Positions 37,101 to 44,655 are shown, counted from the first letter of the stretch. The stretch: DNA of 64,000 nucleotides from Chania fonticola_B (GCF_048537545.1 NZ_CP183218.1); one strand, 5' to 3'. Translations and numbers: made by a program. The notes: generated by a model from the sequence alone, not told the origin.

Positions 37101-40100
37101 CGGTAGCGATAGCAGGTGAACCAAGACCGACGGTACCATGTAGTCCGGCAGAACCTGTTGCAGATGGGCGCGCAACACATCTTGCTCCAAGGGATCCTGT
37201 GCGACGTAGTACGCCGTCAGATAGGTATGCCCCGCCGGGTTAGTGCTCGCCAGGACCAGTGCCTGCTGGATGGCAGGATGGTCGATCAGCCGGGCTTCGA
37301 TTTCCCCCAGCTCAATACGGAAGCCACGGATCTTAACCTGGAAGTCATTGCGGCCCAGGTATTCGATGTTACCGTCCGGCAGGTAACGGCCTTGATCCCC
37401 GGTTTTATAAAGGCGGGCGTTTTCACCACGGCTGCGTTCGGCGTCACTGCGGAACGGGTTGGCAATAAACGCGTCCGCTGTCGCCTGCGGGTTATTCAGA
37501 TAGCCGCGCCCAACGCCAGCGCCGCCGATATACAGCTCACCAATCGCACCTTGGGGGACGGGGCGCAGCTGTTCGTCGAGTATATACAGCTGGGTATTAC
37601 TGATTGGCCGGCCGATGGGAACAGTGTAATCAAACGTCTGCGACGCCGTGTTGGTCAAATAGGCCGTGGCGTAGGTTGTCGTTTCCGTCGGCCCGTAAAC
37701 ATGCACCAACTTGACCTGAGGGTAAAGCGTTCTAAAACGATTAACATGGTTAACGGACACCTGCTCACCGCCGAACAGCAGGTAGTTCAACTGCTGCAAA
37801 CCAGGCAGTTCAGCATCCACCAACGTATTAAAGAAGGCGGTCGTGGCAAAGAAATTGCTGATCTGACGATCGACAATAAGCTGAGAGAGGCGGTCCAAGT
37901 CCAGGATATTTGGCTTATCGGCAATCACCAATGCGGCGCCATTTAACAACGCCCCAAAGATGTCATAAATGGAGGCATCAAACTGATAGCCTGAAATACC
38001 AAGAATGCGATCCTGTTCACCGATCTCAACATAATTGGCATTAATCACCAGCCGATTCACACAGCGTTGCTCTATCAGCGTCCCTTTAGGATATCCCGTC
38101 GTGCCACTGGTATAAATGACGTACGCCAGATCGTGGGGGCCGGTATTGCAGCATGGGTTATCTGTCGCACAGCGCGCCAAACGCGCGGTGGTTTCTGGTG
38201 CGTCAAGAGGGATAAGCATGGCGCCGGGTGCCATCAGGTCTACCCTTTGCAAAGCCTGCCGTTGGCAAAGCACCGCTTTTACCTTGGCATCCGCGATAAT
38301 ATAGCCATTGCGCTCATCGGGGGAGTCCGGATCCATCGGCACATAGGCCGCGCCCGCTTTCAGTATGGCCAGAATGCCAATAACCAACTGCTCACTGCGC
38401 TCAAGATAGAGACCCACGAGATCGTTGGCGCGCAGCTGGCAACATTGCTGCAAATAATGCGCTAGCTGGTTCGCCTGTTGGTTTAACTGTGCGTACGTTA
38501 ACACCACGTCGTTAAATTCTACGGCGACGCTGTCTGGTGAGGTGGCCACGCGTGCTTCAAACAGCGCGGCGAGAGTTTTATCATGCTCGTAGGGCCTGCG
38601 GGTATCATTCCACTGGTGGATCATCGTTTGATACTGCGCCGCCTGCAGATAAGGCAACTCGCTTTGAGACTGAGAGGCACCCTGAACAATATTTTCTACC
38701 AGCGTCCTCATGGTGTTCAGCAACTGTTCGATCAGCACATCGTCAAACAGTTCACCGGCATAATGCAGGCTCAACGCCAGGTGCTGCTGTTCCAGCACGG
38801 TCACCACCAACGGATAATCTTGTTTCTCGTTAGCACTGGCGAAACGTAGCCGTAAATCGCTATCGATGTCCCCACTGGGCATCGGATAGTTTTCATAGAC
38901 AAACAAAGAGTTAAACAGGCGTTTTCCTGCCGGTTGTAGCTGAGCCAGATTGACATGACTGCGGGTATTTGCCTCGTTGATCGCGTCCTGCAGGTTTTGA
39001 ATCGCCGTGAGGACCGACACAGAAGCCTGATGATCGACGATCAGCGGCAGTGTGTTGATCAATAATCCTACCGTTTGATCAATACCATCCACGGGCAGGT
39101 TACGGCCTGAAACCACCGTGCCAACGATGCTGGCCGCATTGCCAGAATAAATACTGAGTACTTTGTGCCAGCAATATTGCAATAGCGCATTAAGGGTTAT
39201 CGCGTTCTCGGCGGTGAACGATTTCAGCTGTTGGTAACCAGGTTCATCAAACATCAGTTGCTGTGTTTTCGACGTTTTAATGTGCTTATATTCATTTAAC
39301 TGAACGTGCTTCGCCTGCCCGCACAGCAAGATATTTAAATCTTCGGGTTCATCCTGTGCTGCCAGATAGTCCCGCCAGTACGGTAAATGCTCGCTTTTGT
39401 GCGACTGTATATAACGCTGAACCTGATGGAAACCGTGGTCACATGCCTGCGGTAATGTTTCACCACGCAATAACGCCAGATAGAATTTATGCACCGCTTC
39501 AATCAGTAGCGGGTTACTCCAGCCATCCATGATGGCGTGGTGGCAGCTGAAAATGCAGCGGTAACGTTCATCCGCATTTTTGACCACATAGACACGGAAG
39601 ATCCCGCTGATCGACAAATCGTAAGGCCGAGCTCGATCCTGAGCAGACAAATCAGAGAAGAAGGCTTGCTGTTGTTGCTCGCTTTTTTCACTGAGATCAA
39701 AGAAATGCCAGTTCAGTGCAGCGTGCGCATCAACAATCTGCACCAACTCTTCATCCCAATTAAACCGCAGACGGAGCGTTGGATAATGCTGCTGCGCCTG
39801 CAACCATGCCTGCTTCAGACAGGCGATATCCAGCGCATTGTCATAGTCCCAGAACATCTGGGTATGGTAGGCATCGTCGACTTCACCCTGCGATAGCGCG
39901 TGGTAAATAAAGCCTTCCTGCAAACTATTGGCCAGATAGACCGACTCCAGCTCGGTATCACGCTGCAGAGCATCAAGTGTTGCTTGAGGTATTACCCCGT
40001 CGATATCTCGTGCAGTCAGATAAGTGCGGCTTTCCGCCAGCAAGCGCTCAATAACGCCTGCAATCGCCCCCTGGTAACGGCTCGCCAGGTGTTGCAATAC

Positions 40101-43100
40101 TTCGTCAGCCAGGTAACCGGAGAGGCGTATTCTCAGTTCCCCCCCAACTACACCACAGTTGACGCTGAGCAGATGCGCTTCGCCATTCTCATGCGCAACG
40201 GTTTGTCCGCTGTTTGTCGGGCTGAAGCACCATCCCTCCTGCTGCACCTCATCAAAGCGCCCTAAATAGTTAAAGCTAACCGGTGGCAGCTTGTCGGCGT
40301 CATACCCCATCAACGGCGCAAATCCAACGCCCCGGCGCGGGATCCCGCCAACGGTCTCTTTGACGGTCACGATCCGTTGACGCCAGTCCCCCTCGCTGGT
40401 CAAGCGGACCGGGTACATAGTGGTCAGCCAGCCTACCGTACGGTTGATATCAACGCTGGTATCGAGCGCTTCTCGGCCATGGCCTTCCAACGTCAGGTAC
40501 TGGGTATGCAGCCCGGTAAACTCATTGAGGATCTCAACGAAGCTGGCTAACAGAAGATCGTTAACCTGGGTATTGAACACATGATGTACTCCACCCAGCA
40601 GATGCTGCGTTAAGGTTTTGTTTAACGATAACTCGCGTTGGCTCAACGATGGCGAGGTGAAAAGCGGCGCTATCCGTTGGCGATAGTCACCTAGGCCGCC
40701 AATAACAGTACGCCAATAAAGCGTTTCCTCATTGGCTCCCTGATGGTTGGCATAATCCTGTACCTGGGCAGCCCACTGACGATAACTGGTGGGTTTATCA
40801 CCCAAAATCTCAACGGGATCGCTAATACCCGCCGCGTTTCCTTCCAGCGCGCGATAAATCCTTTCCAGATCCTGTTTGATGATATGCCAACTCACCGCAT
40901 CCATAATCAGGTGATGGAAAGCAAAGTGCAGCTTCGCCCGTGGCGCATTTTCGCTTGTGATATAGCCAATATGGCACAGCTTGCCGCCAAAGATATCAAA
41001 CTCACTTTGCCACCGATCAAATAGCGCGATTTGTTGCTCGGCACCCATGGGTTCATCAATAACCGACAGCGGTATTTCGCCGACTTCTGATTGATAGTGC
41101 TGGCTGTACCCCCCGTTACCGTCATGCGTAAAGACCAGTCTCAGGGCATCATGATAGGCAAATAACAGCGCCAGGCTCTTGTTGAGTATGCCAATATCCA
41201 GCTGGGGGACATCCAGGACAAAGGATTGGTTCCAGTGCTGATAAGCAGAAAAAGTGCCCAGTTTGACCCGATCGAAGAACCACTGCTGGATCGGCAGCAA
41301 CTGTGCAGGGCCGCTCAACATCCCCGACTCGGAGAGATGTTTGATATGACATTCATCGCCGTCCATCACAATAGTCCGGGCGAGTAAACGAACGGTTTTG
41401 CAGTCGAAAATATCTTTTACGCTGGCCGTCCCTTTTAGCCTTTGACGGATCATTCTCACCATCTGAATGGCGCTGATACTGTCGCCGCCCAGCCTAAAGA
41501 AATCGTCATTTACTCCGACATGACCCGGCTCCTGACCTAATATCTCACCATAGATCTGGCATAGCGCCCTTTCCATCTCATCGGCAGGAGCGACATAGTC
41601 ATCCTGCCCGCTCAGATCGGGCAGCGGTAATGCCTTACGGTTTAATTTACCGTTAACCGTCATCGGGAACGCCGTTAAGTGAACATAGGCCATCGGGATC
41701 ATATAGTCAGGCAAAGCATCCGCCAGGTGCCCAATGATCTGCTCTTTGCCCACGGCAACATCCGCAACATAGTAGGCAACTAACGACAGCGCTCCCGTCG
41801 GGAGCTTATGTGCAATGACCGCCGATTGGATAATCTGCGGAATTTGCACCAGTTGCATTTCAATTTCGCTTAATTCAATTCTGAAACCGCGGATCTTCAG
41901 CTGGGAGTCTCGCCTGCCGACATACTCAATGTGACCGTCGGCCAAGCGGCGGACAAGATCGCCGGTTTTATACAGCCGTGCCGCTTCATTACGCTGCTTT
42001 TGCTCGTCGCTCTGGAAGGGATTGGTGATAAAGGCGCGCTCGGTCTGCTGCGTATCATTCAGATACCCCCGAGCCAGGCCAACACCACTGATATAAAGCT
42101 CGCCGATCACACCGACGGGGACTGGTGTCAGGTGTTGATCTAAAACATGCACATCAAGATTCAGTAGCGGCAGACCGATATTGAGGTTGCTATCGCCATT
42201 TTCGTAATAGTGCAACGTCGCACAGACGCTGCTTTCCGTCGGGCCATAGGCATTGATAACCGTTGTTCCCTGCGCACGATAACGTTGCATGATCTCACGA
42301 TTACAAGGTTCACCAGCAACAACCAGAGTAGAGAGCGCTAAAAGGGAGTGTTTATCCAATAATGCCGGGGGAATAGTGGCAATATCAATGCGAGCATCGG
42401 CAATATATTCCGCTAACGCGTCAAAATCCTTGCGCTTATTTTCCGGCAAAATATGTATCACATGGCCATTGGCAATCGCCGTAAAGAGCTCAGAGACATG
42501 GGCATCAAAAACATAGGCGGCATACCAAAGACATTGCTTTACCGACTCCTCGCCAGGTGCCAAACCAAACGCTTCGCCCTGAACCAGCGCCAGATTGATT
42601 AATCCCGCGTGTTCAATCATGACGCCTTTTGGCTTACCTGTCGTGCCGCTGGTATAAATAATATAGGCTAACTGGTCCAAATATATGGCGATATCAAGGT
42701 TCTCTGGCTGCTGCTTAGCAACCAGATCGCGCTGAAACTGCGGGTTATCAACGGCAATAACTGGCACCTGCGGCAGCTCTGCAATCTCATTGAGATAGTT
42801 TACACTGGCGCTATCGCCCAAGATGGCTTTAGCTTGTGTGTCCTGCAGAATAAAACTTAATCTGTTCCCGGCCTCGCCAGGGTTAAGCGGAACATAGGCA
42901 GCCCCCGTTTTGAGTACGGCAAGAATACATACGGGCATTGCTGCCGACTTTTCAAGGCACAGGGCGACGAAATCGCCGCTCTTGATCCGCAGTTCACACC
43001 TCAGGTAATCAGCCAGACGGTTGGCCTGTTGATTAAGCTGTTGATAGGAAAGCGTTTGATTGCCATAGACAACGGCGTTGCGGGCTGGGTAAGTCGCGGC

Positions 43101-44486
43101 CATACGCTCAAATTGTTCGACAATCGAATGTTGAGGGACTTTAGCGCCAGCGCATACGTGCTGGGTGAGGTGTGGCGGCTGCGCAATAAGCGTGATGGTA
43201 TTTATTGGTGTGTCTACTTCACCCGCAAGCAGCCTATCAAGCATGTTAATAAACAGATCTTTATAGAGCTCAATAAAATTCTCAACCAATGCGGCATCAA
43301 GGACGTTGCGATCAAACCTGACGCGATAGTTGATACCATTCCCTAACGTCTCCTGTTCAAACAGCAGTTGATTCACCAGGTCAATATGAAAGTCGTGATT
43401 GGCCGACTCATCGACGATGCCACTAAAATGGGTCTGATGATCACGCAGGAACGTTTGGGCAAAAGCAACATCCAGTACGCCGGTGGCATCACCGCAAGCC
43501 AGGATCTCATGGACAGGTAAATATTTGGCTTTTGTCTGTTTTAATGATTTGTAATAACGATGAACACTGGCAATAACGCTACGGATCGACGCATCATCCG
43601 CAAAGCGATAATCGATAGCCAAGGTATTGATATGTGCGCCATACAACAGCTCCTTACCTTCAGAGATCGCTACCGGGAAAGCGAGCGCAACGGCTTTTTG
43701 CCCTGACATTTTGTGCAACAGCAGGGCCATGACCATTTGCCCGAACAGGTAGGTGGTCAACTTATACTTGCGCAGTAACAGCTTTACACGTCGGCTGATA
43801 TCTTCATCAAAACCAAACAGTAACTCGTCGATCTGACGCCGGGTTGTCGCGGTTGCAAGCTGGCGGCCCGTTTGTAAAAAGCGTAAATCAACGCCTTCAA
43901 GATCGCACAGACGCTCGCGCCAGAACTCACGCATTTGTTCGCCTTTTTCTTGCAGCAGCGTGGCGAAATTATGGCAAAGCTGCTGGTGCATAACCCCTTG
44001 ATCCTGCAGCGATGGCACCTGATAGTCGATGCCATTATAGCGTTTACGCCACTTGTCCCAGACCTCTTCGGTACTGATGCCATCGACAACAATATGGTGA
44101 AAAATAAACAAGGTACGGTAGCGTTCTGCCCCAAGAGAAATCAAATGTATCCGTACCAGCGGGCCATTTCTTAAGTCAAAGGGGGCAGAGACTAACGCAT
44201 AAATTTCTTCATCAGTTAACGCGGTGTCGTGATAGGTGACTAAATTGAAAACGGGCTCTCTCGGTACCCAAAAGGCTCCATCAGGTCCGTCTTCAATGTT
44301 ATGACGGGTAATAAAATGCTCGTTAAGCAGTTGTTCAAAACTATCGTTATACTTTTTTTTGTCTATTTCGCCGACAATAGTATTGTCGATCACAATATTG
44401 TAATCACTGCGATCGGGATCTTGTAGCCACTCATAATAAAAAATTGTCTGATAAGGGGTGAGCGTTATTTCCATATTATTCGCCAT
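25125..44486 (-). CDS. Five-module non-ribosomal peptide synthetase (C-A-T-E/C-A-T/C-A-T-E/C-A-T/C-A-T-TE)
   Basis: 6453 residues. Condensation active sites: H130 (HHIVVDG), H1649 (HHAIMDG), H2709 (HHIAFDG), H4240 (HHAILDG) and H~5293 (HHIAFDG). Adenylation cores (YTSGTTG) lie near 612, 2123, 3196, 4714 and 5779. Carrier serines: S1003, S2524, S3590, S5108, S6182. Epimerase motifs: H1191 (HHLIMDAVSW) and H3776 (HHLNIDAVSW). The thioesterase nucleophile is S6311 in GWSLGG. C domains after E (2 and 4) are of the D-accepting type, the others L-accepting; an N-terminal C domain suggests acylation of residue 1. Binding-pocket codes read by eye: A1 DASTVAAVCK (aromatic-like), A2 DAYFLGVTYK (Ile/Val-like), A3 DALFIGCVFK and A4 DALFVGGVWK (not recognised), A5 DVWHFSLVDK (Ser, as in EntF). 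Predicted product: acyl-D-X1-X2-D-X3-X4-Ser, released or cyclised by the TE. It follows macAB (169 nt) and precedes the PPTase. Confidence 0.95.
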   Translation of the reverse strand: MANNMEITLTPYQTIFYYEWLQDPDRSDYNIVIDNTIVGEIDKKKYNDSFEQLLNEHFITRHNIEDGPDGAFWVPREPVFNLVTYHDTALTDEEIYALVSAPFDLRNGPLVRIHLISLGAERYRTLFIFHHIVVDGISTEEVWDKWRKRYNGIDYQVPSLQDQGVMHQQLCHNFATLLQEKGEQMREFWRERLCDLEGVDLRFLQTGRQLATATTRRQIDELLFGFDEDISRRVKLLLRKYKLTTYLFGQMVMALLLHKMSGQKAVALAFPVAISEGKELLYGAHINTLAIDYRFADDASIRSVIASVHRYYKSLKQTKAKYLPVHEILACGDATGVLDVAFAQTFLRDHQTHFSGIVDESANHDFHIDLVNQLLFEQETLGNGINYRVRFDRNVLDAALVENFIELYKDLFINMLDRLLAGEVDTPINTITLIAQPPHLTQHVCAGAKVPQHSIVEQFERMAATYPARNAVVYGNQTLSYQQLNQQANRLADYLRCELRIKSGDFVALCLEKSAAMPVCILAVLKTGAAYVPLNPGEAGNRLSFILQDTQAKAILGDSASVNYLNEIAELPQVPVIAVDNPQFQRDLVAKQQPENLDIAIYLDQLAYIIYTSGTTGKPKGVMIEHAGLINLALVQGEAFGLAPGEESVKQCLWYAAYVFDAHVSELFTAIANGHVIHILPENKRKDFDALAEYIADARIDIATIPPALLDKHSLLALSTLVVAGEPCNREIMQRYRAQGTTVINAYGPTESSVCATLHYYENGDSNLNIGLPLLNLDVHVLDQHLTPVPVGVIGELYISGVGLARGYLNDTQQTERAFITNPFQSDEQKQRNEAARLYKTGDLVRRLADGHIEYVGRRDSQLKIRGFRIELSEIEMQLVQIPQIIQSAVIAHKLPTGALSLVAYYVADVAVGKEQIIGHLADALPDYMIPMAYVHLTAFPMTVNGKLNRKALPLPDLSGQDDYVAPADEMERALCQIYGEILGQEPGHVGVNDDFFRLGGDSISAIQMVRMIRQRLKGTASVKDIFDCKTVRLLARTIVMDGDECHIKHLSESGMLSGPAQLLPIQQWFFDRVKLGTFSAYQHWNQSFVLDVPQLDIGILNKSLALLFAYHDALRLVFTHDGNGGYSQHYQSEVGEIPLSVIDEPMGAEQQIALFDRWQSEFDIFGGKLCHIGYITSENAPRAKLHFAFHHLIMDAVSWHIIKQDLERIYRALEGNAAGISDPVEILGDKPTSYRQWAAQVQDYANHQGANEETLYWRTVIGGLGDYRQRIAPLFTSPSLSQRELSLNKTLTQHLLGGVHHVFNTQVNDLLLASFVEILNEFTGLHTQYLTLEGHGREALDTSVDINRTVGWLTTMYPVRLTSEGDWRQRIVTVKETVGGIPRRGVGFAPLMGYDADKLPPVSFNYLGRFDEVQQEGWCFSPTNSGQTVAHENGEAHLLSVNCGVVGGELRIRLSGYLADEVLQHLASRYQGAIAGVIERLLAESRTYLTARDIDGVIPQATLDALQRDTELESVYLANSLQEGFIYHALSQGEVDDAYHTQMFWDYDNALDIACLKQAWLQAQQHYPTLRLRFNWDEELVQIVDAHAALNWHFFDLSEKSEQQQQAFFSDLSAQDRARPYDLSISGIFRVYVVKNADERYRCIFSCHHAIMDGWSNPLLIEAVHKFYLALLRGETLPQACDHGFHQVQRYIQSHKSEHLPYWRDYLAAQDEPEDLNILLCGQAKHVQLNEYKHIKTSKTQQLMFDEPGYQQLKSFTAENAITLNALLQYCWHKVLSIYSGNAASIVGTVVSGRNLPVDGIDQTVGLLINTLPLIVDHQASVSVLTAIQNLQDAINEANTRSHVNLAQLQPAGKRLFNSLFVYENYPMPSGDIDSDLRLRFASANEKQDYPLVVTVLEQQHLALSLHYAGELFDDVLIEQLLNTMRTLVENIVQGASQSQSELPYLQAAQYQTMIHQWNDTRRPYEHDKTLAALFEARVATSPDSVAVEFNDVVLTYAQLNQQANQLAHYLQQCCQLRANDLVGLYLERSEQLVIGILAILKAGAAYVPMDPDSPDERNGYIIADAKVKAVLCQRQALQRVDLMAPGAMLIPLDAPETTARLARCATDNPCCNTGPHDLAYVIYTSGTTGYPKGTLIEQRCVNRLVINANYVEIGEQDRILGISGYQFDASIYDIFGALLNGAALVIADKPNILDLDRLSQLIVDRQISNFFATTAFFNTLVDAELPGLQQLNYLLFGGEQVSVNHVNRFRTLYPQVKLVHVYGPTETTTYATAYLTNTASQTFDYTVPIGRPISNTQLYILDEQLRPVPQGAIGELYIGGAGVGRGYLNNPQATADAFIANPFRSDAERSRGENARLYKTGDQGRYLPDGNIEYLGRNDFQVKIRGFRIELGEIEARLIDHPAIQQALVLASTNPAGHTYLTAYYVAQDPLEQDVLRAHLQQVLPDYMVPSVLVHLLSLPMTVNGKVDRAALPVPTFEAQADRVAPETATEQQLAEVFAELLAIPQDSLSVLDDFYRLGGNSILAIKLVGRLTRALEKSVHVSDLFRLRSIRALAAFIDGEAQGCQVIQAPSIARPEEQRLSFAQERLWFIDRYEEGSNAYNVPLTLKLQAGTDPQKVAQALMKVVERHEVLRTLILCDDDGQGYQHILPAETFSLSISHETCDSVQALHARLHEHQHRVFDLAQECPIAASSYTLAGAHYFSIVIHHIAFDGWSVDLLLKELLHYYRVFTGEASNELPAPPVQYREFALWQRQHLQGATLDRQLAYWHGQLADHEPLNLPTDHVRPLQLDYRGDDITFQLDAATSAELRALAASLNVSLYTVLLSGYYLLLGVYSNQQDIVLGTPIAGRHYPGVEDTMGLFVNTLVLRRQIDVSQTVREFIGETGQQVSEAHTHQDLPFEKLVEVLKTEKDSSRHPIFQVMFSLQSFGATGRTEGESLFEQYDAQEGAYRAAKFDLTVMMDDSEEAIGGVFNYATALFNGQTMRNYIATYQHILRQLGTLCSQGCSLAELQYLDTAQYEQIIYQGNRTECDYPREMTIHEMFEAQVARTPENIALVFEGVSLTYRQLNERANRLAAYLRAQFVLQPDDLIGLCLERSERMIVSILAVLKAGAAYVPLSPDMPAERMLWTIENIHSRVMLTELGAQETLATLIDPQKTALLCVDDPELLAQVASHQVVNVATRTRPDNLIYVIYTSGTTGTPKGVMIEHHCVANLVEAQRSIFGTEICQVGEPTKSYLFYSNYTFDAHVLDVFSPLLTGHCLHVLSKEIRLNFAALAAYIKQHAIDIGFVPPALLNNNETLALSTLILGGEVASSSVIERYSAQGVKIVNCYGPTETTVFVTRNVYQAGDSNTLIGQPIGNAGAYILDSCLRPLPAGAVGELYISGDCVGRGYLNNPEATHQAFIVNPLQSEEDKARGRHDRLYKTGDLVRYLNDGKIDYIGRNDAQVKVRGFRIELAEIESCLTHYPQIEQVVVLALEHDSGQKYLVAYYVAPDALPADVLSEHLQQRLPAYMIPTAFVHLTALPMNMNNKLDRKALPLPILTDEVNYVAPANESEMLICRVFAEVLQLKDYAVGVTDDFFRLGGDSISSIQLANKLKKLSGHHLTVKDIFAHRTPKALSTYLLQRQGDSLPVIQSEAGMLADELPLAPIQRWFFQAVESGKLPDAGHWNQAFMVKVPTLNVELLRLSVAKLVEYHDILRAVYPKDAAVGHYRQTIETLPFDAINQQDFTADQLDAQLTAWQNRFCLAEGPLFHIGYIAGYADETARIHVAVHHLNIDAVSWRIINQDLRTLYQFFAAQGDNLDVTVDAQTILGQKGTSYRQWVNSLQNYPAVVVNNHRDEKHYWDNLTTELDGWHQRLDSHRVGTLNRTMISLSQEHTGCLLRDLHHVYHTEMNDVLLTVLADALSQVVGGDNQYVLLEGHGREAMFDDVDINNTVGWFTCMYPVNLRVEHRELVRNLPLIKDRLRTPPHHGLGYGVLVGYDAQELPAVTFNYLGQFDGDERDGEWAFVQESTGLALSANNRTTDFLALNGGVLNGQLQFLVEGDLSPEQLELFATTYQQRLIQLIDELKRSPRSYLTESDVKGVVSGELLARLQQDEEVAAIYPANSLQQGFIYHYVLQGDIDNAYRTQMVWHYRNALDVELLKRAWQCSQAKYPALRLRFSWQEEFVQIVDKQGTFGWQFIDISKQDERAQASIVAELIKQDQQTHFDLSAKGLFRLYLVKCAADHYICLFNNHHAILDGWSLPILLNDVHQNYLALQQGSAPEQAEDQSYLEAQALLQTVSQETEQFWQNYLGGLEVQENLTGLLKPEMKHVNLSEYKHLQDPQTVSTALAGELYHGLKALSRQHGVTLNALMQYCWHQQLSLYSHADVTIVGMTVSGRNLPVEEIERSVGLYINTLPVVLAHTDEAIIENVKRLQAHINDINSYSNISLITLQKAGVRLFNSLFVFENYPVPADNGESLFKLEFEDSDEKLDYPLGIMVYEQDGRIEFKINYAGELFSRSAIEGVLQGIRLTVQQLIADPAIVPQALSLLTQDNYTQLVANQPRVQVAVERNKLVGQMFEEQAARTPDALALVYQDTRLTYCELNQRVNQLAAYLQANFAIQPDSAIALYFDKSTHMVIAMLAVLKAGAAYVPISPQAPLERLSLLVDDVKPVLILTQQHHGSRIAGCGFPLLDIDNPQLANRLAQFDDSNVPSRTQPDDLAYIIYTSGTTGRPKGVMIEHHSLINLAQGQSDLLGMPTGYEQAARLNTLWYSEYVFDAHALDVFCALLNGHCLHILPEQQRLDFIALSAYIRDHAIEFAFIPPALLAQNELLELSTLVVGGECIDGAMIDRYCEAGVRLINGYGPSETTVWATARLYQPGDANTNIGKAINNVCVYLLDRHLRPVPQGAIGELYIGGAGVGRGYLNNPQATADAFIANPFRSDAERSRGENARLYKTGDRGRYLPDGNIEYLGRNDFQVKIRGFRIEPGEIEARLIDHPAIQQALVLASTNPAGHTHLTAYYVAQEPLERETLCDHLQQVLPDYMVPSAFVHLLSLPMTVNGKVDRAALPVPTFEAQADRVAPETATEQQLAEVFAELLAIPQDSLSVLDDFYRLGGNSILAIKLVGRLTRALEKSVHVSDLFRLRSIRALAAFIDNTAQGCQVIQAPSIARPEEQRLSFAQERLWFIDRYEEGSNAYNIPLTLKLQAGTDPQKVAQALMKVVERHEVLRTLILCDDDGQGYQQILPAETFSLSIPHETCDSVQALHAHLHEHQHRVFDLAQECPIAASSYTLAGAHYFSIVIHHIAFDGWSVDLLLKELLHYYRVFTGEASNELPAPPVQYREFALWQRQHLQGATLDRQLAYWHGQLADHEPLNLPTDHVRPLQLDYRGDDITFQLDTATSAELRALAASLNVSLYTVLLSGYYLLLGVYSNQQDIVLGTPIAGRHYPGVEDTMGLFVNTLVLRRQIDVSQTVREFIGETGQQVSEAHTHQDLPFEKLVEVLKTEKDSSRHPIFQVMFSLQSFGAAGRTEGESLFEQYDAQEGAYRAAKFDLTVMMDDSEEAIGGVFNYATALFDGQTMRNYIATYRHILRQLGTLCSQGRSLAELQYLDTAQYEQIIYQGNRTECDYPREMTIHEMFEAQVARTPENIALVFEGVSLTYRQLNERANRLSVYLRERFAVRTGDLVALCLNRSEHMQVAILAILKAGGAYVPLDPLAPDDRVSYMLENAGIDIILTANPGDEKAAALAATGRTVIDVADRETSADIARYPGENQPSSVRSSDLAYIIYTSGTTGNPKGVMLEHHSVINRIVWMHKQYPITAQDRILQKTNYTFDVSVWELFWANWYGACTVFASQEAYKDNVYLAELIEQQQVTTLHFVPSMLSAFLETLEGQNALQAKLGSLNYLFCSGEALNVGEVRKCQRLLPHCQIHNLYGPTEATVDVLFYDCNARSIKDVLIGKPIDNTSAYVLNAQLQPIPPGAIGELFIGGVGVARGYMNNKLLTDKAFLSNPFQSNEEKLRGYNGRMYKTGDVVRYLADGNIQYLGRNDFQVKVRGYRIELGEIETRLASYPDVNHAVVIASERGSNDKYLVAYYVAAQEISTEKLCAHLRETLPDYMVPSVFVHLTALPVTSNGKLNRRLLPEPQITHSVSYVAPENKVEKTLCELLADTLQVSFEAISMEDNFFALGGNSILAMRLNNRINQVLRVKIRLLDIINARTLGELSQVITQAQGKSFEVIVPFNTVTQKPQMFMVHPGMGNCSVYQSLANRLSERYCCYGVDSYNFYHEQKIERLDELARYYLEHIDRILDVSQPVTLLGWSLGGKIALEIAAYLEARGVKAITVYLLDTWLLSEDHYLRNESSFNLDSMMARLQIPHYLRYNVESVVVSDKLLNIQPLSAVLKHTQIVLFKATEEIDNEGYQQYRFNNVDTGVENIAQLQLFEIAACHFTLLEKEDELISHIR
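27525..29818. repeat. Near-identical ~2.3-kb internal NRPS repeat, copy in modules 4-5
   Basis: Spans the end of A4, T4, C5 and the start of A5 (residues ~4890-5654). It is near-identical, by eye, to 35277-37570 at a constant offset of 7752 bp (2584 codons). Long exact runs occur in the carrier and condensation regions. Confidence 0.85.
35277..37570. repeat. Near-identical ~2.3-kb internal NRPS repeat, copy in modules 2-3
   Basis: Spans the end of A2, T2, C3 and the start of A3 (residues ~2306-3070), the counterpart of 27525-29818. Similarity drops abruptly inside the A domains on both sides, so the unit is a swapped or converted A-T-C-A block rather than a whole module. Confidence 0.85.
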
Positions 44487-44655
44487 AATTATTTTACTCC
44501 TTGAGATATTCTATTTATAAATATTTTGGCTGGTTTGAGTCATAGCACGGCCAACACCGTGAGTATCGACTCACAGCAATAGGTATCACCTGAACGTTAT
44601 TGTGCCGAGGGTTCGGCAGTGCTCGCGGATCAGGGTGAAATTAGGGTTTGGCTGA

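Noticed and set aside
25300..44200. Many plus-strand frames of 60-280 codons opposite the NRPS
   Set aside because: They are antisense shadows of a GC-moderate coding gene: no ribosome sites, no recognisable products, and pairs repeat at the 7752-bp offset because the NRPS itself repeats.
44559..44574. Terminator between macB and the NRPS (GTGAGT-ATCG-ACTCAC)
   Set aside because: Only 6 bp and no T tract; readthrough into the NRPS is expected.
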